From Molanna angustata (Eukaryota; Arthropoda; Insecta; Trichoptera; Molannidae), in the NCBI GenBank assembly GCA_963576475.1, contig OY754980.1:6543018-6607017 (forward strand): a DNA stretch of 64,000 bases, given 5' to 3'. This document shows, piece by piece, positions 1-11,619 of this stretch. The notes below the pieces were generated by a model. It saw only the letters and a program-made list of their open reading frames with translations. It was not told the DNA's origin and ran no database searches. Position 1 is the stretch's first letter, and every line of letters begins with the position of its first letter. The translations under genes were made by a program, and so were the position numbers.

Positions 1-586
1 GGTATACCTACTCCGTCAGAGTGTTGAGATTATACGGGTCCATCGTGGGACGGATAAGGGAATAATAATTTAACTTTTGGGTCGGACAAACTTCTGGGAA
101 TATTATGTTCGAGTAGGTACCTACGTATTGCCGCACCTCATAGAACCAACAAAACCCTTACCTACCCTTCAAAATGTGAGGGTTGGAGAATGAGAGAAGA
201 ATAGACCACTGATGCAGTTACATCGTGTAGATGTTCGACTGACTGTAAAAAAAATATCTTGAAGTTTCTCGTGATTTTTTAATTTCATTTGTTGATTTGA
301 CTCACCTATTCATTTGAGACATTTACAATAAAATACCTACATATTACAAAGTTTCTACTACCTGCATCATAATGCATCGGTAGAAAAAAAAATCTACTTA
401 ATAGTAACCAAAATCCACGTTAAAGTAACCAAATTATAAGTACTGAACATTTGATAAGACTTACCAAATATTTTAAGCACACAGCCAAACCTGTAACAGT
501 TATAATAAATAGCTAAACTTTATTTAATTAGGTAGGTACTGATAACAAAAAATAAAAAACCAAACTATTTATTTAATTTTTATTTA

Positions 587-1431
587 CTAGTTGCATGTAA
601 CACATGTGATCAAACTGTCGATGGCGATAGTACCTATGCATAATTGAAGAACACGTACCAACTATAAACACTTAAACACAAATTAATAAATATTTTAAGA
701 TATGTTGTTTTCCATATAAAACATGTAGGTGTATATGTCTGGATAGGAGAGTACGTATAGAGGTCAGTCTGTTTTTCCCACCCAGAGTATGAAAACAGCA
801 AGATGTATGTTTGTAGATTAAGTAGGTATCAAACTATTGAGTGAGATATTGTGTAGTGTTTACTGCCTTCAATAAATACAATTTTTATAATAAATGTTAA
901 AAAAAATTACTACAATGTTCAATTTTGCTATAAAAATTAATTTATTTAGATATTTCAGCTTTTTTCGATATTATTAAAGACTTTTTAAATATAGGCATTT
1001 AAACACATAAATTTATCACAAAAAAAAACACTTTTCTTACAAAAATTGTTTAAGAAACATTGGAACTTTTCTTAAACATTTTTTATGGTTTTAGAGATAA
1101 ATGAAATAGTAAAGTAAAAAATCAAAAGTTGACAACCCCTAATTGAAACAAAAATTCAATATTCTGAGTAGAAATGTCTTTCTATATTTTTTGAAGTTTC
1201 AGGCTCTGTGCATTCAGCGGATCAGAAGTTATAGGGGGAGACACAGAAAATATTCTACTTCAAATTCTGAATTCAACATATAGAACATAATATATGCTAC
1301 GAAGCCTCTAAGTGTTTTTGGCATGCAAAAAGTCCACTACACCATAAAAAATGTTCTCATACACGCGTCTTTGCTTAATACTGTCGATTCATTAAGAGAA
1401 TTAAATTCTCTTGAACGAATCGACAGTTGGA
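587..1431 (-). mobile_element. Helentron/HINE-like non-autonomous element, copy A
   Basis: Full-length relative of the 32466-33516 copy, reversed. The 3' terminus is CTAG at 587-590, followed outside by T. Just inside lies the hairpin CATGT-aac-ACATG (594-606), then a mutated subterminal repeat near 611-621. The 5' end (1380-1431) is a stem-loop whose outer arms are TGTCGATTC and GAATCGACA and whose inner arms are AAGAGAATT and AATTCTCTT. It has no coding capacity. The family assignment follows the Helentron pattern of a CTAG end, a 3' hairpin, subterminal inverted repeats and no target duplication. A Penelope-like origin is an alternative. Confidence 0.6.
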
Positions 1432-1881
1432 TAATATACATGATTTCTTTTTTTTTAAATGGTTTGACAACAACAATAAGGCGCAAAAAATAAAGCATTT
1501 AAACGGAGACAAACGAAGGGTACACTTACACAGTACCTACACATGAATACCATCGAAACTCTCTTCGTTTTCCTGTCAGTAGGTATATAATGTTTTCGCT
1601 CTCCAATATGCTAGGGATAATCTTTGTGTCATATAATATATTGGCAGCAGTCATTGATTTTATAAGTTAAACAACATAATTTTTATTAAACTGATTTGAG
1701 CATAATGGATCACACAATTTCTAGCAAACACACGCAACACACACCATGGTGTTGAAATCATTATAGAGGGCACGATTATTGCCATTTTTTTGAACAACTC
1801 TTTTCAAGTTTTTTTTTTTCAGAAAATCTCGATTTTATAGAGCATACATTGAGTTTTATGTGTGTGAGTGTGTGTGTTTCT

Positions 1882-2447
1882 TATTCTGTCTCTAAGCGTG
1901 AGACCGGCTATTGCTCGAAGAGTTCTCATTTCTGACACTCTTAGTGTACTCTTCGTCATGGATGTGTCAGCCCTACATTCGATTCCATACGTCATTATGG
2001 GTCGTACACAAGTCTTATAAATTCTAAGTTTACTTTTAAGTCTCATGTCGGGGTTTTTCCATATTGAATTCCTTAAGCACCCTGAGACAGAAGCAGCCTT
2101 GTTAATTTGACCAACAATTTCTTCTGGAAGGTTACTGTTACCACATAAGTCGACACCCAAATATCTGAACTTATCAACCTGTTCTACCGACGAGAGTCAG
2201 AGAGATCTGCGAGGTTGAGGATGTCGTCAGATGGGGTCGGCAAAGAAGGAGATTCTGGTATACCCATATAAATAGGATGGAGGCATCCAGGATCCCTTAC
2301 ATAGCACTACACAGCCGACCCGAAGGAAGACGACCACCAGGCAGACCACCAAAGAGGTGGAAGGACAGCTGGGACTCAACCTCGCAGGAGAACAACGTCT
2401 CTGCAAATAACAGCCCCTCAGGCCTAACATAAGAAGAAGAAGAAGAA
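1882..2447. pseudogene. LINE reverse-transcriptase C-terminus with 5' inversion (twin priming)
   Basis: Two parts of one non-LTR retrotransposon lie head to head. The minus-strand part (about 2190 down to 1882) encodes FRYLGVDL...KLRIYKTCVRPIMTYG...LRDRIRN. The plus-strand part (about 2186-2447) encodes the continuation, ICEVEDVVRWGRQRRR...RPEGRRPPGRPPKRW, and ends in a (GAA)n tail. The unit is flanked by the 16-bp direct repeat GAGTGTGTGTGTTTCT at 1866-1881 and 2448-2463. The protein parts would be contiguous in the intact element, as expected for twin priming. The clade is probably RTE-like (the kind often misannotated as craniofacial development protein 2-like). Confidence 0.85.
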
Positions 2448-2729
2448 GAGTGTGTGTGTTTCTCAAATAACAAAATTATTATGATTTATTCTTGATACCC
2501 ACAGCGTCAATTATCGTTTCGAACGTGCTCTCTAAATAATTTACAGCAATGGTCATTTGTTGAAAACACAGAATGTTTTAGGCTTGTGTTTATATCTATT
2601 ATATTTTAATTTGAAGATATAGGTTTACCAAGTTGTATAATCATTTCAACAATAATATATGTAAAAACACTTTATACTTTGAAAAACATGAAATTTTCGT
2701 TTAATAATATAAAATACAAGTAAAAAAAT

Positions 2730-2845
2730 TTCATAGTTAAAATTAACCGAACTATAGTGACTACAAAACATTCGGTTTCGTGCAACCAAATGTTTTGTGC
2801 ACATAGCCAAACAGTAGGTACAGTCATATATAGATCATTGTATCC
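2730..2845 (-). mobile_element. Mariner-like MITE fragment
   Basis: Shares the block TTAAAATTAACCGAACTATA and TGACTACAAAACA with copies at about 5490-5670, 28575-28763 and 36072-36241. The terminus is degraded here. Classed with the 36072 copy, which has CACTGAAAAA-type ends next to TA. Confidence 0.5.
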
Positions 2846-3311
2846 AGTTTGTTTTCTAAATAAATAAATTCATTTAAATAAATGAAGTTTAAGAGGTTCG
2901 ATCACATTAAAAGAATGAACGAGTTACTAAAAAATGTATGGCTGATAAACCTGAGATGAGAACTAAAAAGACTGATCAAGGAAAATATTTCACGTAAATA
3001 AGTTATGATTTAGAAGCAAGAATAATAGAAGACGTATGAACTAGAAGAATATATTTGGCATTCAATTTGGCTTATTATGCCATTTTGCGATTTCTTCCAA
3101 CCAACCCATATACAATGTAAGATAACGAAGTGGATATGATTATTTTCACGAAATAATTTCAATTAATAAATAGAAGTAAAATACAAAATATTAATAAAAA
3201 AAATATCGAACATAAAAAAATATTATATACCTATAATTAAATCGTACTTTTTTCCAATAGAAATTTTTTATTTTAATACTGAAGAACTTTTTGATACTGA
3301 AGAAGTCATAA

Positions 3312-3425
3312 ATACATCCATTCATACCATCATATCACGTCCCTCTCTAGGTCGGCAAAGAGAACCGAACGCCATGTCGCGTCATCAACTTTTTGCATCG
3401 TCTCATACATACATGTTCGTCTGTT
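3312..3425 (-). pseudogene. LINE 3'-end fragment (TATG/TGAA-tailed family)
   Basis: The minus strand reads NRRTCM, then WRSVLFADLERD and a WYEW-like end. This matches the C-terminus of the better copy at 34107-34465 (RRTCIRR, NWRSVLSAYPVRDMARWY). It ends in the motif GATGGTATGAATGGA. It is frameshifted and 5'-truncated. Confidence 0.6.
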
Positions 3426-3429
3426 CAAT

Positions 3430-4066
3430 TGACTAACTACATAGTTAAAATGAATTGAAAAAATTCTTATTTACAACGAGGTTCTACTCGATACAAATTA
3501 ATAATCTCGTGAGCAGTTGTAGATACTTACAAAATAAATTCAACCTTTCCACGTCAGTGAAAATCTAAAATACAGTTGAGTAGATATTTAAAAGGAAAAG
3601 GTTTTATGTAAAAAAAAAACTGACGATAAATTATGTTTACAAATCACCCTGAAATGAAAGTGAGCCAAAAGCCTAACATATATTAATTGCCTTTTTAGGC
3701 TTCAATCGACCAATTCCTGCCCTCCTTCGACCCCCTAATATATCGCCCCAACATAACCCTACATTACACCCTCACTTTTTCCTTTATGGTTTGAACGTTG
3801 CCTTATTCGTTAGGTAGGTACATACATATGTACTGTGTGACTTAAAAAATATCCAACGAAATTTTTATACAAAAAATATTTACTCAAATCACGATGTAGG
3901 TAATTTAATTTGATCGATAACAGAGAAATTGATTCACTTTGGATTGAACACCACATTTTCTATCTTGACATAAGTACATTCATTTTGAAGTAGGTTTTTA
4001 TTTAAAAGACTAGTATAAAAGACTAGTTTGCTCGCTATTATAATTCAACTATAATTTTTATTTATT
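3430..4066. other. Unassigned AT-rich DNA
   Basis: No coding, RNA or duplicated feature recognised. Short taggtaggtac-type motifs and A/T runs only. Confidence 0.5.
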
Positions 4067-4076
4067 AAGTTTTCAA

Positions 4077-4455
4077 TAAATAATGCACAAGCTGTTAGTG
4101 ACACAGAGAGCTATGGAGAGAAAGTTTGTTGGGTGTTTCAATAAGGGACAGAATTCAGAATGTTATGATAAGATAAATAACCAAAGTAGCCGATGTAGCG
4201 GAAAGGTTCGCTGGCCTTAAGTGGAGCTGGGCTGGGCATATTGCCCAGGATTCACGATGGACCAAAAAGATCGTAGAATGGCGACCGAGAACGAGCCGAA
4301 GAGGTGTCGGCAGACCCCAAGCAAGGTGGTCTGATGACATCAAGAAATTTGTCGGAGGGAGATGGATGCAGTGTGCCCAAGACAGGGAGTTGTGGAGGAT
4401 CAAGGAGGAGGCCTATGTCCAAGAATGGATAAAAAACAGGCTGAAGAAGAAGAAG
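4077..4455 (+). pseudogene. GAA-tailed LINE reverse-transcriptase C-terminus
   Basis: Frameshifted plus-strand coding relic. It reads RAMERK, RDRIQN, DVAERFAGLKWSWAGHIAQD, then RGVGRPQARWSDDIKKF and CAQDRELWRIKEEAYVQEW before a (GAAGAA) tail. A 10-bp direct repeat AAGTTTTCAA flanks it (4067-4076 and 4456-4465, the second overlapping the tail). The W-GH...GRPQ-RW module is the usual end of this LINE type, so this is a 5'-truncated, dead insertion. Confidence 0.85.
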
Positions 4456-4839
4456 AAGTTTTCAAGTATCTCAATTAAGTTATTGATACCTACTAATAGT
4501 ATTTACATATCGGACGTCCTAAAACAGGTTCACCTAGTTGGACGTCCAATGAGACAATATAAAATTAATACAGAATTTTATAATTATAAAAAAACTTATT
4601 GTAAATAAATAAATACAAAATAATACAAAAAAATATATTCATTAATGAATCAACACATATTTGAAGTGGTATCATTCGGCCATTTCTTTCAATACAGAAT
4701 ATCTATTAATAAAAAATAATCTTGTGTATTACAATATATAGTATCCACTTACATATCAATAATCCTTAAATTTATGTTTTCAAATTAAAATGATGGAAAA
4801 ATTATTGAGTCTTACAGAGGCGGGCTTAAGACCAGCAAC

Positions 4840-5112
4840 AAAAAATTCTGTTGAAGTGTCCAAAGCGAGTTGACTAAAAAATAATATTTTTGGTGGTGTT
4901 TAATGCTTTGAATAACCTGGCACCTCAATACATCCAAGAATGTGTCAGAGAAAAGAGCTCTCTGGGAGGCATCACTGAGTAACAACTCCCTAAAGAAGTT
5001 TAATAGAACCAACAAGTATGATCGATGCTTTAGTTTGAGTTATCCTATAAAGTGGAATAGATTGCCTCCAGATGTCTTGAATCACGTTACGGCGCTGTAT
5101 ACATTCTTTATT
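4840..5112 (+). pseudogene. CR1/L2-like LINE C-terminal fragment
   Basis: With one frameshift near 4960, the plus strand reads VFNALNNLAPQYIQECVREK and then NRTNKYDRCFSLSYPIKWNR-LPPDV. This is the familiar pattern LNGLAPxYL ... RT-YGDRSF-AAPKLWNSLP from the C-terminus of many non-LTR retrotransposons. No tail or duplication seen. Confidence 0.65.
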
Positions 5113-5489
5113 ATAATTATACTATTTTTAGATCGTTGATTATTTAAAGTGCACACTAGGGATGACATATGTAATATCAACAATGTTAATTCTTGACTTA
5201 TACCAATGTTTCACTAATTTACATACATTAGACTCGGGACAGAAAATTTGAGTATCATTAATTAAAGCGATGCTTTGATTATCTTTTTGTTCCAAACTCA
5301 ACTTTGTATTTCCAAATAATTTAAACAGGCCCGGATTTACAATTTTCAGCGCCCGGCAGTCTTATTTCTATTCACCCTTTCTAAAATTTATAAAAAAAAT
5401 CCTCGTTATAAACCTACCTAAGTAACGTTTAGTCCGTGATCGCAAATATGTAAAAAAATATTATAATTATGTTGCTTTCCGGGTAACTG

Positions 5490-5669
5490 TTGAATGTTAA
5501 AATTAACCGAACTATAGTGACTACAAAACAATTCGTTTAGTGCTAATAAATATTTTGTGCGCTTAACCAAACAGTACAGTCATAAATGGATTAACTTTTA
5601 TTACTGATAACAAAGGTTTGGCTAAAAACGCAGGTAGTCAGTTCGGTGGTCACATTATTTTTTCAGTGT
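5490..5669 (-). mobile_element. Mariner-like MITE copy
   Basis: Contains the CCGAACTATAGTGACTACAA block and an ACAAAGGTTTGGCTAAAA block, and ends TTTTTTCAGTG followed by TA near 5669. That is the same terminus as the 36072-36241 copy. The other end is degenerate. Confidence 0.6.
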
Positions 5670-6908
5670 ACCTACCTACGTAATATGTTAAATATTCAAT
5701 TTTCACGTATCCAATAACTAATGAAACGAAACATAATGATTTCCATTATTTTTGCAAATTACATTAACAATACAAAAATGAATATATTAAAAAAATCTTA
5801 TAATGAACATACTATGTATCTACAATTATGTTCCTATTTGGAAATTTACTACCTCACTAGACGATTTGACATATTACGCCTCGAATATTTTAAAGTTGTA
5901 TAGGGAGATGGGTTTTAATTATAAGATTGTTGTGATTAATTAGTGTAAAGGAATTTTATCAAAAGATTATTTGCGTGTTCAAAAGTATTATCAAAACACA
6001 TCGCACTATGTGAGATATAAATAAGTAGGTACCTACCTACTACAGACAATAAATACTGGGGCAACTGATAATTTATATAATGAAATAAAGTACTCTTTCT
6101 GACAAGTATTTATTTCGATTAAGGTTTCACATTTTAATCGTTTAATAATTATGATATTTAATAAACACAGAATAAGAATGTCGAGGAGAATTCGTGATAC
6201 GCCAAACCACGGCACTGGATACCTATAATCTCTAATGGTTAGCATAGGTGGGTACAACTGTCTATATCTTCCATTTGCGTTGGCAGCAATTGTATGTAAA
6301 ATAGTGATGTCATAGGGATGTTCGAAAATGTAAACACAAGTATTTCACGGAGAGTTTTGTGTTGGCCACAACCATATTTTGAATTGTTCATTATTTTTTT
6401 ATTATTTTACTATGGAAAATAAAAGATTTTGTTATATACTATATAATAAACTAATCAAGGGCGTCGGCAAGCCCCCCCCCCCCAAGATATTAAATAAAAT
6501 GTAACAATTCATATTTTTCTCATCCTCCATAATATAGGGTATACGGAGAATAGCCTATGAATGGGTTAAATTGCCCCCCTGGGCCCTGGGCTGGCAACGC
6601 TCTTGAAACTAATCAAAGCCAAAAAATCTCAAAAATAAGAATTTACAAATACCTACATCAAAACAAAATTTAATAAAATGTATTGCTATAAAAAAAGTAT
6701 TGACTTTTCTGAAAAACTGCTACAAATATGATGTGACAAGCAATAAAAATGTTCCTCTTATTTTTGTCGCGGCTGTTTTATCCTCGCCTGACGCTCTTGA
6801 ACATTTTTATTTATTTATTTATTGATTTACGGCTCAAAGCCCTTTACAAAATTAAATATTACATGACACAGCATTTACCAAAGAAATACAATTTATAAAC
6901 ATCTAGAC

Positions 6909-7541
6909 CAGTCATGGGCAAAGTACGGCCCGCGGGCCGAGTGCGGCCTTGCGGGGTAGTCAATCCGGCCCACGACATGGTTTTGAATAACCCCTAAAAT
7001 TACAACTAGAATAGGAAAAAAATTAGCTACCGTTTAGCTTCACTACTGCGAATCAGCTCATACCAGTTTCTACCAGATTGTAAACAATTTTTAGAAGCTC
7101 AGTGACTTTCACATAATATCATCTGTCACATATCGTCGCTTAAGGTCTAACACCGCGTAAGTCAAAATCGGCAACTTTACACTATTTAAAATTCTTATTA
7201 CATTTTATTTAAATATACTTTCTTATGAAAATACTAATTAAAAAGTTTTTATATTTTTTCAAATGTCATACAAGAATTTTAGAAAGTTTTTTGCTCTACT
7301 GTAAAGTTGCTGATATTGACTTACGCGGTGTTAGACCGACGATATGCCATACTAAGCAAAATAATTTTTGTAACTTTTTTTCTAATAATATATACGTGTA
7401 TAATCTATATAAGTTGTGTGTGATGTAAAAATCAAAAATAAAGATTATCACCTATAAAAATCTGTTTTGTTAATTTTTTGGCCCGCCTAGATAAATTTTT
7501 ATTTTATCTGGCCCTCCCCTTAAAAAGTTTGCCCATCACTG
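6909..7541. mobile_element. hAT-type MITE with intact 8-bp target duplications
   Basis: Inverted ends CAGTCATGGGCAAA (left) and GTTTGCCCATCACTG (right) are imperfect complements. The exact 8-bp repeat ATCTAGAC flanks it at 6901-6908 and 7542-7549. Both the 8-bp duplication and the CAG...CTG ends are diagnostic of hAT transposition. Subterminal GC-rich GGCCCGC motifs occur at both ends. There is no transposase frame. Confidence 0.88.
7144..7337. repeat. Fold-back element nested in the hAT MITE
   Basis: Arms 7144-7180 and 7301-7337 are inverted copies (GGTCTAACACCGCGTAAGTC / GACTTACGCGGTGTTAGACC plus GTAAAGTTGC). Pairing extends outward through ATATCGTCG / CGACGATAT. The spacer is about 120 bp and AT-rich. 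Whether it transposed into the hAT element or evolved with it is unclear. Confidence 0.7.
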
Positions 7542-8236
7542 ATCTAGACATATCAACGATAGCAGAGGATATATAAAGAAAATAGAAACATATAAGAAAG
7601 GTTAATTAACACGAAAGTACGTACATTAAAAACCAAAGAATAAATAAACAAAAAAAAAACTCAAATAAAAAATACTACGTAGCATGAACAAAAGAATATT
7701 ACTGACTGAATAATATGAAAATGAATGGTGTCAATAACTACCTACATACTTACCACACTGAATCAGAGAATGCTGCCAGAAGTGATTATATATTACATTA
7801 TTGAATTAAATTAAATAAAAATATTGAAGTAATACTAGATTCGGTCCTGAGTACCTATACATACGTGGCTAATCTTATCAGGCTTACCCTCAAAAAAGCA
7901 TTTGAGCCGCTCACAAACCCTTTCATTAGAGAGAAACATCGGAGTTATTTTGTAAATTTGGTAATCAAGGCAGTTTTGTTCGAAAAATCTCTAAACTTTT
8001 TCATTAGCCCCCAACCCCTGCGATGATGAATAAACCTAGCCCATCTCTGTATACCCACATACAAATGTATAAAATATAATACAAGTAGATACAAAATACG
8101 CGTTTTACATTAAATTAAAACTACGAGTTTATCAATTTTGTTAATTTTACTAAACCACGTGTGATTTTTGTTTTTTTTTTCAAACCCATCCTCATCAACT
8201 CTCTATTTTCAGTAAGAATATTAAAAATTTTATTAA

Positions 8237-8926
8237 GAGGGTGACTGCTGCCAACGTACCCATTTTTTCAATTTGAATTCGCATCATTACTACAAAACGA
8301 ATCATTTTGAAAAAAATAACCTAGTTATGTAGTTTGGATATTAACAAAGAAAAATATACCTTAACTTTTTAATTATGTTCTGTATATATTCTTGTAGGAA
8401 AATAATAAGCATACCCCGATTTTCGACATTTATCTTAAATTTCTAAAAAAACTATAAGGTATAGAGCATTGTATTTTTTTTATAAATTAAAAAAGATCAG
8501 AATATCTGGAAAAATACGATGTTCCGTTGCATTAATGCATCACGTTAAGTTAATAAACCAAAAAAACTTTTATTTCGCAATGGCGCTGAATGGAAAATAA
8601 ATGTTTTTTAGGTTTATTTACTAAACCTGAAGCATTAATGCAACGTCACATCATATTTTTCTAGATATTTTTGTCTTTTTTAATTTAAAAAAAAAAAAGT
8701 TGAACTACGCCATATATGTTATTAAAAATATAAGATAAACGTTGAAAATCGGGCTATGCCATTATTTTTCTACAATAATTTATACAGAACATTATCAAAA
8801 AGTAAAGATATATATTTCTTTATCGATTCCCAAACTATCTAAATTATTTTTATCAAAACGATTTGATAAGAAATAATGATGGTATATCAAATTGAAACAT
8901 AGGTACGTTGCCAGCAGTTTCCCCCG
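8237..8926. mobile_element. TTAA-flanked near-palindromic MITE (TTAA-1), full copy
   Basis: TTAA lies at both ends (8233-8236 and 8927-8930). The ends are GAGGGTGACTGCTGCCAACG and, inverted, GTTGCCAGCAGTTTCCCCCG. The arms stay complementary almost to the middle, leaving a central segment with CAATGGCGCTGAATGGAAAA. TTAA duplication is the piggyBac signature. Copies: 52380-53060 and a half copy at 19443-19832. Confidence 0.82.
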
Positions 8927-9010
8927 TTAACAATGGAAGGTAGAATTTTATTTTTTAAATAACACGAGTTATTTTATTTTCTTTTATTGTTTTTTTTTTT
9001 TATTTTTTTT

Positions 9011-9299
9011 CATTCATTCATACCATCACGGCATATCCCACAATGTGGGGTAACCAGCGAAAGGTGTGCGGGTGTGCATTGCCTTATAAAAGGGAGCACA
9101 ACATATCTGAGTATACCCACACACCAGTCTCGTCTCACCTAAAAAGGCACTATATTCAGAATGGGTGGTGAACCTCATTGCTGAACAATGTGAGATGTTG
9201 TTATTGCCTGTTGTATTTTCGATTACCCGGCTCTTACGGGACACTCGAAAACAATAATAGAAAAGAGTGGAAGCACTATTCTAAGCCGGTGCCTCACAG
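9011..9299 (-). mobile_element. Repeat-C, SINE-like 290-bp repeat, best copy
   Basis: Reading the minus strand it runs from GTGAGGCACCGGCTTAGAAT to GTGGGATATGCCGTGATGGT and a (ATGA)n tail. Other copies: 16213-16435, 38697-39325 (interrupted), 56362-56637, and 58484-59730 (interrupted). I see no convincing tRNA A/B boxes. The short length, simple-repeat tail and a 3' end resembling the LINE at 34107-34465 suggest LINE-mobilised non-autonomous DNA. Confidence 0.7.
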
Positions 9300-9417
9300 C
9301 TATATTTAAATAATAGTTACAATACACAATCATACATTACAAAAAAGATGCAAATTATAAAAAATAACATATTGCCCTTTACCAAAGTACATGCACTAGT
9401 GTGTAAATCAAAATACT

Positions 9418-9710
9418 TAGCATAAAAGTATTGTAGGCCTATAACTATCTCTAAATTCTAAAATTTTGAGCTCTGTAAATTGAGCGGATCAAATGTTATA
9501 AGGGAGGAGGGGGACATACCCACACACAGACCCACTAAATGTTCTACTCCGAATTCTGAGTAAATCTGTATATGGAACATATAATGCTGCGAAGCCTCTA
9601 AGTTGGTGTTTTTTGACTCCTAAGTAGGAAAAAGCTGGCTTGAATCCTAGCTTGTTTCTTTGTCGATATGTTAAGAGAGCAAAGTTCTCTTGAACAAATC
9701 GACAGATGGA
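9418..9710 (-). mobile_element. Helentron/HINE-like element, copy B (5' part only)
   Basis: Contains the 5' stem-loop (9661-9706; outer arms TGTCGATATGTT and AACAAATCGACA, inner AAGAGAGC/GTTCTCTT) and the adjoining conserved block GAAGCCTCTAAGTTGGTGTT, TCCGAATTCTGAGTAAAT. The 3' half and CTAG end are missing. Confidence 0.6.
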
Positions 9711-9719
9711 ATACAGTAA

Positions 9720-11265
9720 AATATTCGTAGGTATTATGTAAAAATTCATAGATAAAATAAATAATAATGTAGATAGTTATATTTACAAGTGAATATGTAG
9801 GTAGGTAGGTACCTACCTACGCACGAAAAAAATCTTCACGGTAAATTTGACACTGACAACACCACTGCGGCAATTCTGACGTTCGCTAATCGTTCCAAAT
9901 TTGAAAATTTAAATTTCCCTTACTCGTGGAATTAATATAATGTGCTGGTAAGCAGGACTGACAGGACGCTGCTGGTTGGTGGTGGGGGTAAACTGATAAT
10001 TTTGTTCAAATAGCAGAGCGGCCGCCATTTTGAAGCAATGCGTGTATATCCCGGAGGGATTCCGTAGGAGAAAAATACCAAAGGATTGGGAGAAGAGCCA
10101 AAAAGAGAATAAAATAATGATGGATGTGCGCCTTGCTAACAGGGACGTATTGGAGTTAGTTCTTCACAATTTTTTATTTTTTTTAACTTTAAAATAAATG
10201 TTTTTTTACATAATAAAAATTATGTCAATACACAATATAATACATGATAAAATTAAAAAAATAATATACATTTGCGACGTAGCTATTCCAAATTCTAGTA
10301 ATACTATCAAATAATTTGATGAAAAAAATAGCAAATACACCGCTTTAGGTAACGAGATTAAAAGACTTTGGCATTCTCGTAAAATAATATATTACCGTTC
10401 ATTATTTCAGCCCCTGGCATTATTCCAAAATCGTTAAGCCGTAATTTAGAAATTTTCGATTTACCTAAAACTTAATAATAAAAATGCAAAAAACGGATAA
10501 TAATGAATACATGTAGAATCGATAAAGATTTTTTTAAACGTTAATATTCGGGAATCAATAGGGTTGATAGGTAGTATAGAGACCTCCTCAGAGCCTAATC
10601 CTTTGATATGATGCGTTTGTTGCAACAAATATTTTTATTCATATAACCCCCCCAAAAAGAGTTTGTATGTACTCGTGCTTTGGGGGGAATTCTTATAAAA
10701 ACCAATAAATTGATTCTAGTTCATAAATGATACAACCTTAGTTATAAAACATAGAAAAAAAACTTAGTAAAACTTTAAACCTACATAGTAAAATGTATAC
10801 AACAATATACATTCAGTTAAGTTAGAAACATAAATAAATCTTAAATACTAAATAATAGGTATATACACAAAAAGAATTAAAAAAGAACAAACTTCTAAAA
10901 TAGGTACTAAATAATATTTACACAATAATATACCTTCAGTTAAGAAATTCAGAAAAATACACAAAATCAATAAATACCAAACAATATATACCTACACAAT
11001 AATAAACCTAATAATATACATATTATCAAAAAAGAAAAAACATTCCATTCAAAATGCACAATATTATGTCGCACAAATTCTATAGGTTAAAACATAATGT
11101 TTAATGAGATAATAACATATTATTTATTTAGTTATTCATTTATTGGAGTATTTTTCTGTTTCTTGATGATTTGCGACATCGGTTAATAACTTGTGCTAAA
11201 ATAAAATGAAAAAATATTGATGGTTTTGAAAAGAAGCACAGGTTAAAGAGACGAATACCTTCGAG
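9720..11265. other. Unassigned AT-rich DNA
   Basis: Mostly A-rich sequence with a perfect GTAGGTAGGTACCTACCTAC palindrome near 9798 and a CCCCCCCAAAA...TTTGGGGGG inverted pair (10646-10687). A moderately GC-rich stretch at 9950-10150 shows no recognisable product. Confidence 0.5.
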
Positions 11266-11269
11266 ATAT

Positions 11270-11610
11270 GAACATACCAAAAAATACTTGGCATAACTTG
11301 GAGGGACCATATTACAAATGATGAGGTTCTCAGCAAAATTAAAGAAACCAGACAAATGTTACACACCATATCAAAAAGGCGTGCGAACTGGATAAGCCAT
11401 GTGTTGCGACACAAGGATCTCTAGGACATCATCTTGGAGGGACTGGTTGAGAGAACAACTGGCAGAGGGCGTCAACGTCGGGAGTATCTAGAACAGGTGT
11501 GCGAGGACATGAAGTGTATCTCCTACACAGAGCTGAAGAGAGTCACTGAAGGTCGAGCGGAGTGAAGGAAGAGATGCATCGCTTTGCTGACAACCAATCC
11601 CCAAGATCGA
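11270..11610 (+). pseudogene. LINE reverse-transcriptase C-terminus
   Basis: The plus strand reads ILGITWRDHITNDEVLSKI, then KRRANWISHVLRHKDL, a stop, and DIILEGLVERTTGRGRQRR, EDMKCISYTELKRV. This is the order of motifs at the end of this LINE type (W-D-VTNEEVL, NWIGHVLRH, EG-GRGR-R, DVGC-SY-ELKR). Stop codons in frame show it is dead. No simple tail or flanking duplication found. Confidence 0.75.
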
Positions 11611-11619
11611 AGCCAAAAA

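Larger units (their letters stand above)
6803..7690 (-). mobile_element. LINE 3' untranslated end, interrupted by a hAT element
   Basis: Begins on the minus-strand 3' side with TTTATTTATTTATTGA and a GGCTCAAAGCCCTTTACA motif, the type of end seen in the window's other TAAA-tailed LINEs. It is split at 6909-7541 by the hAT MITE and resumes at 7550 with A-rich sequence. The outer 5' limit is a guess. Confidence 0.45.

Noticed and set aside
2883..2965. Possible LINE relic (RFDHIKRMNELLKNVW)
   Set aside because: Too short and degraded to separate from chance, although it resembles W-GH-KRM--ERL-K-W.
5325..5360. CAGGCCCGGATTTA, resembling a hAT terminus
   Set aside because: Single short motif with no partner end.
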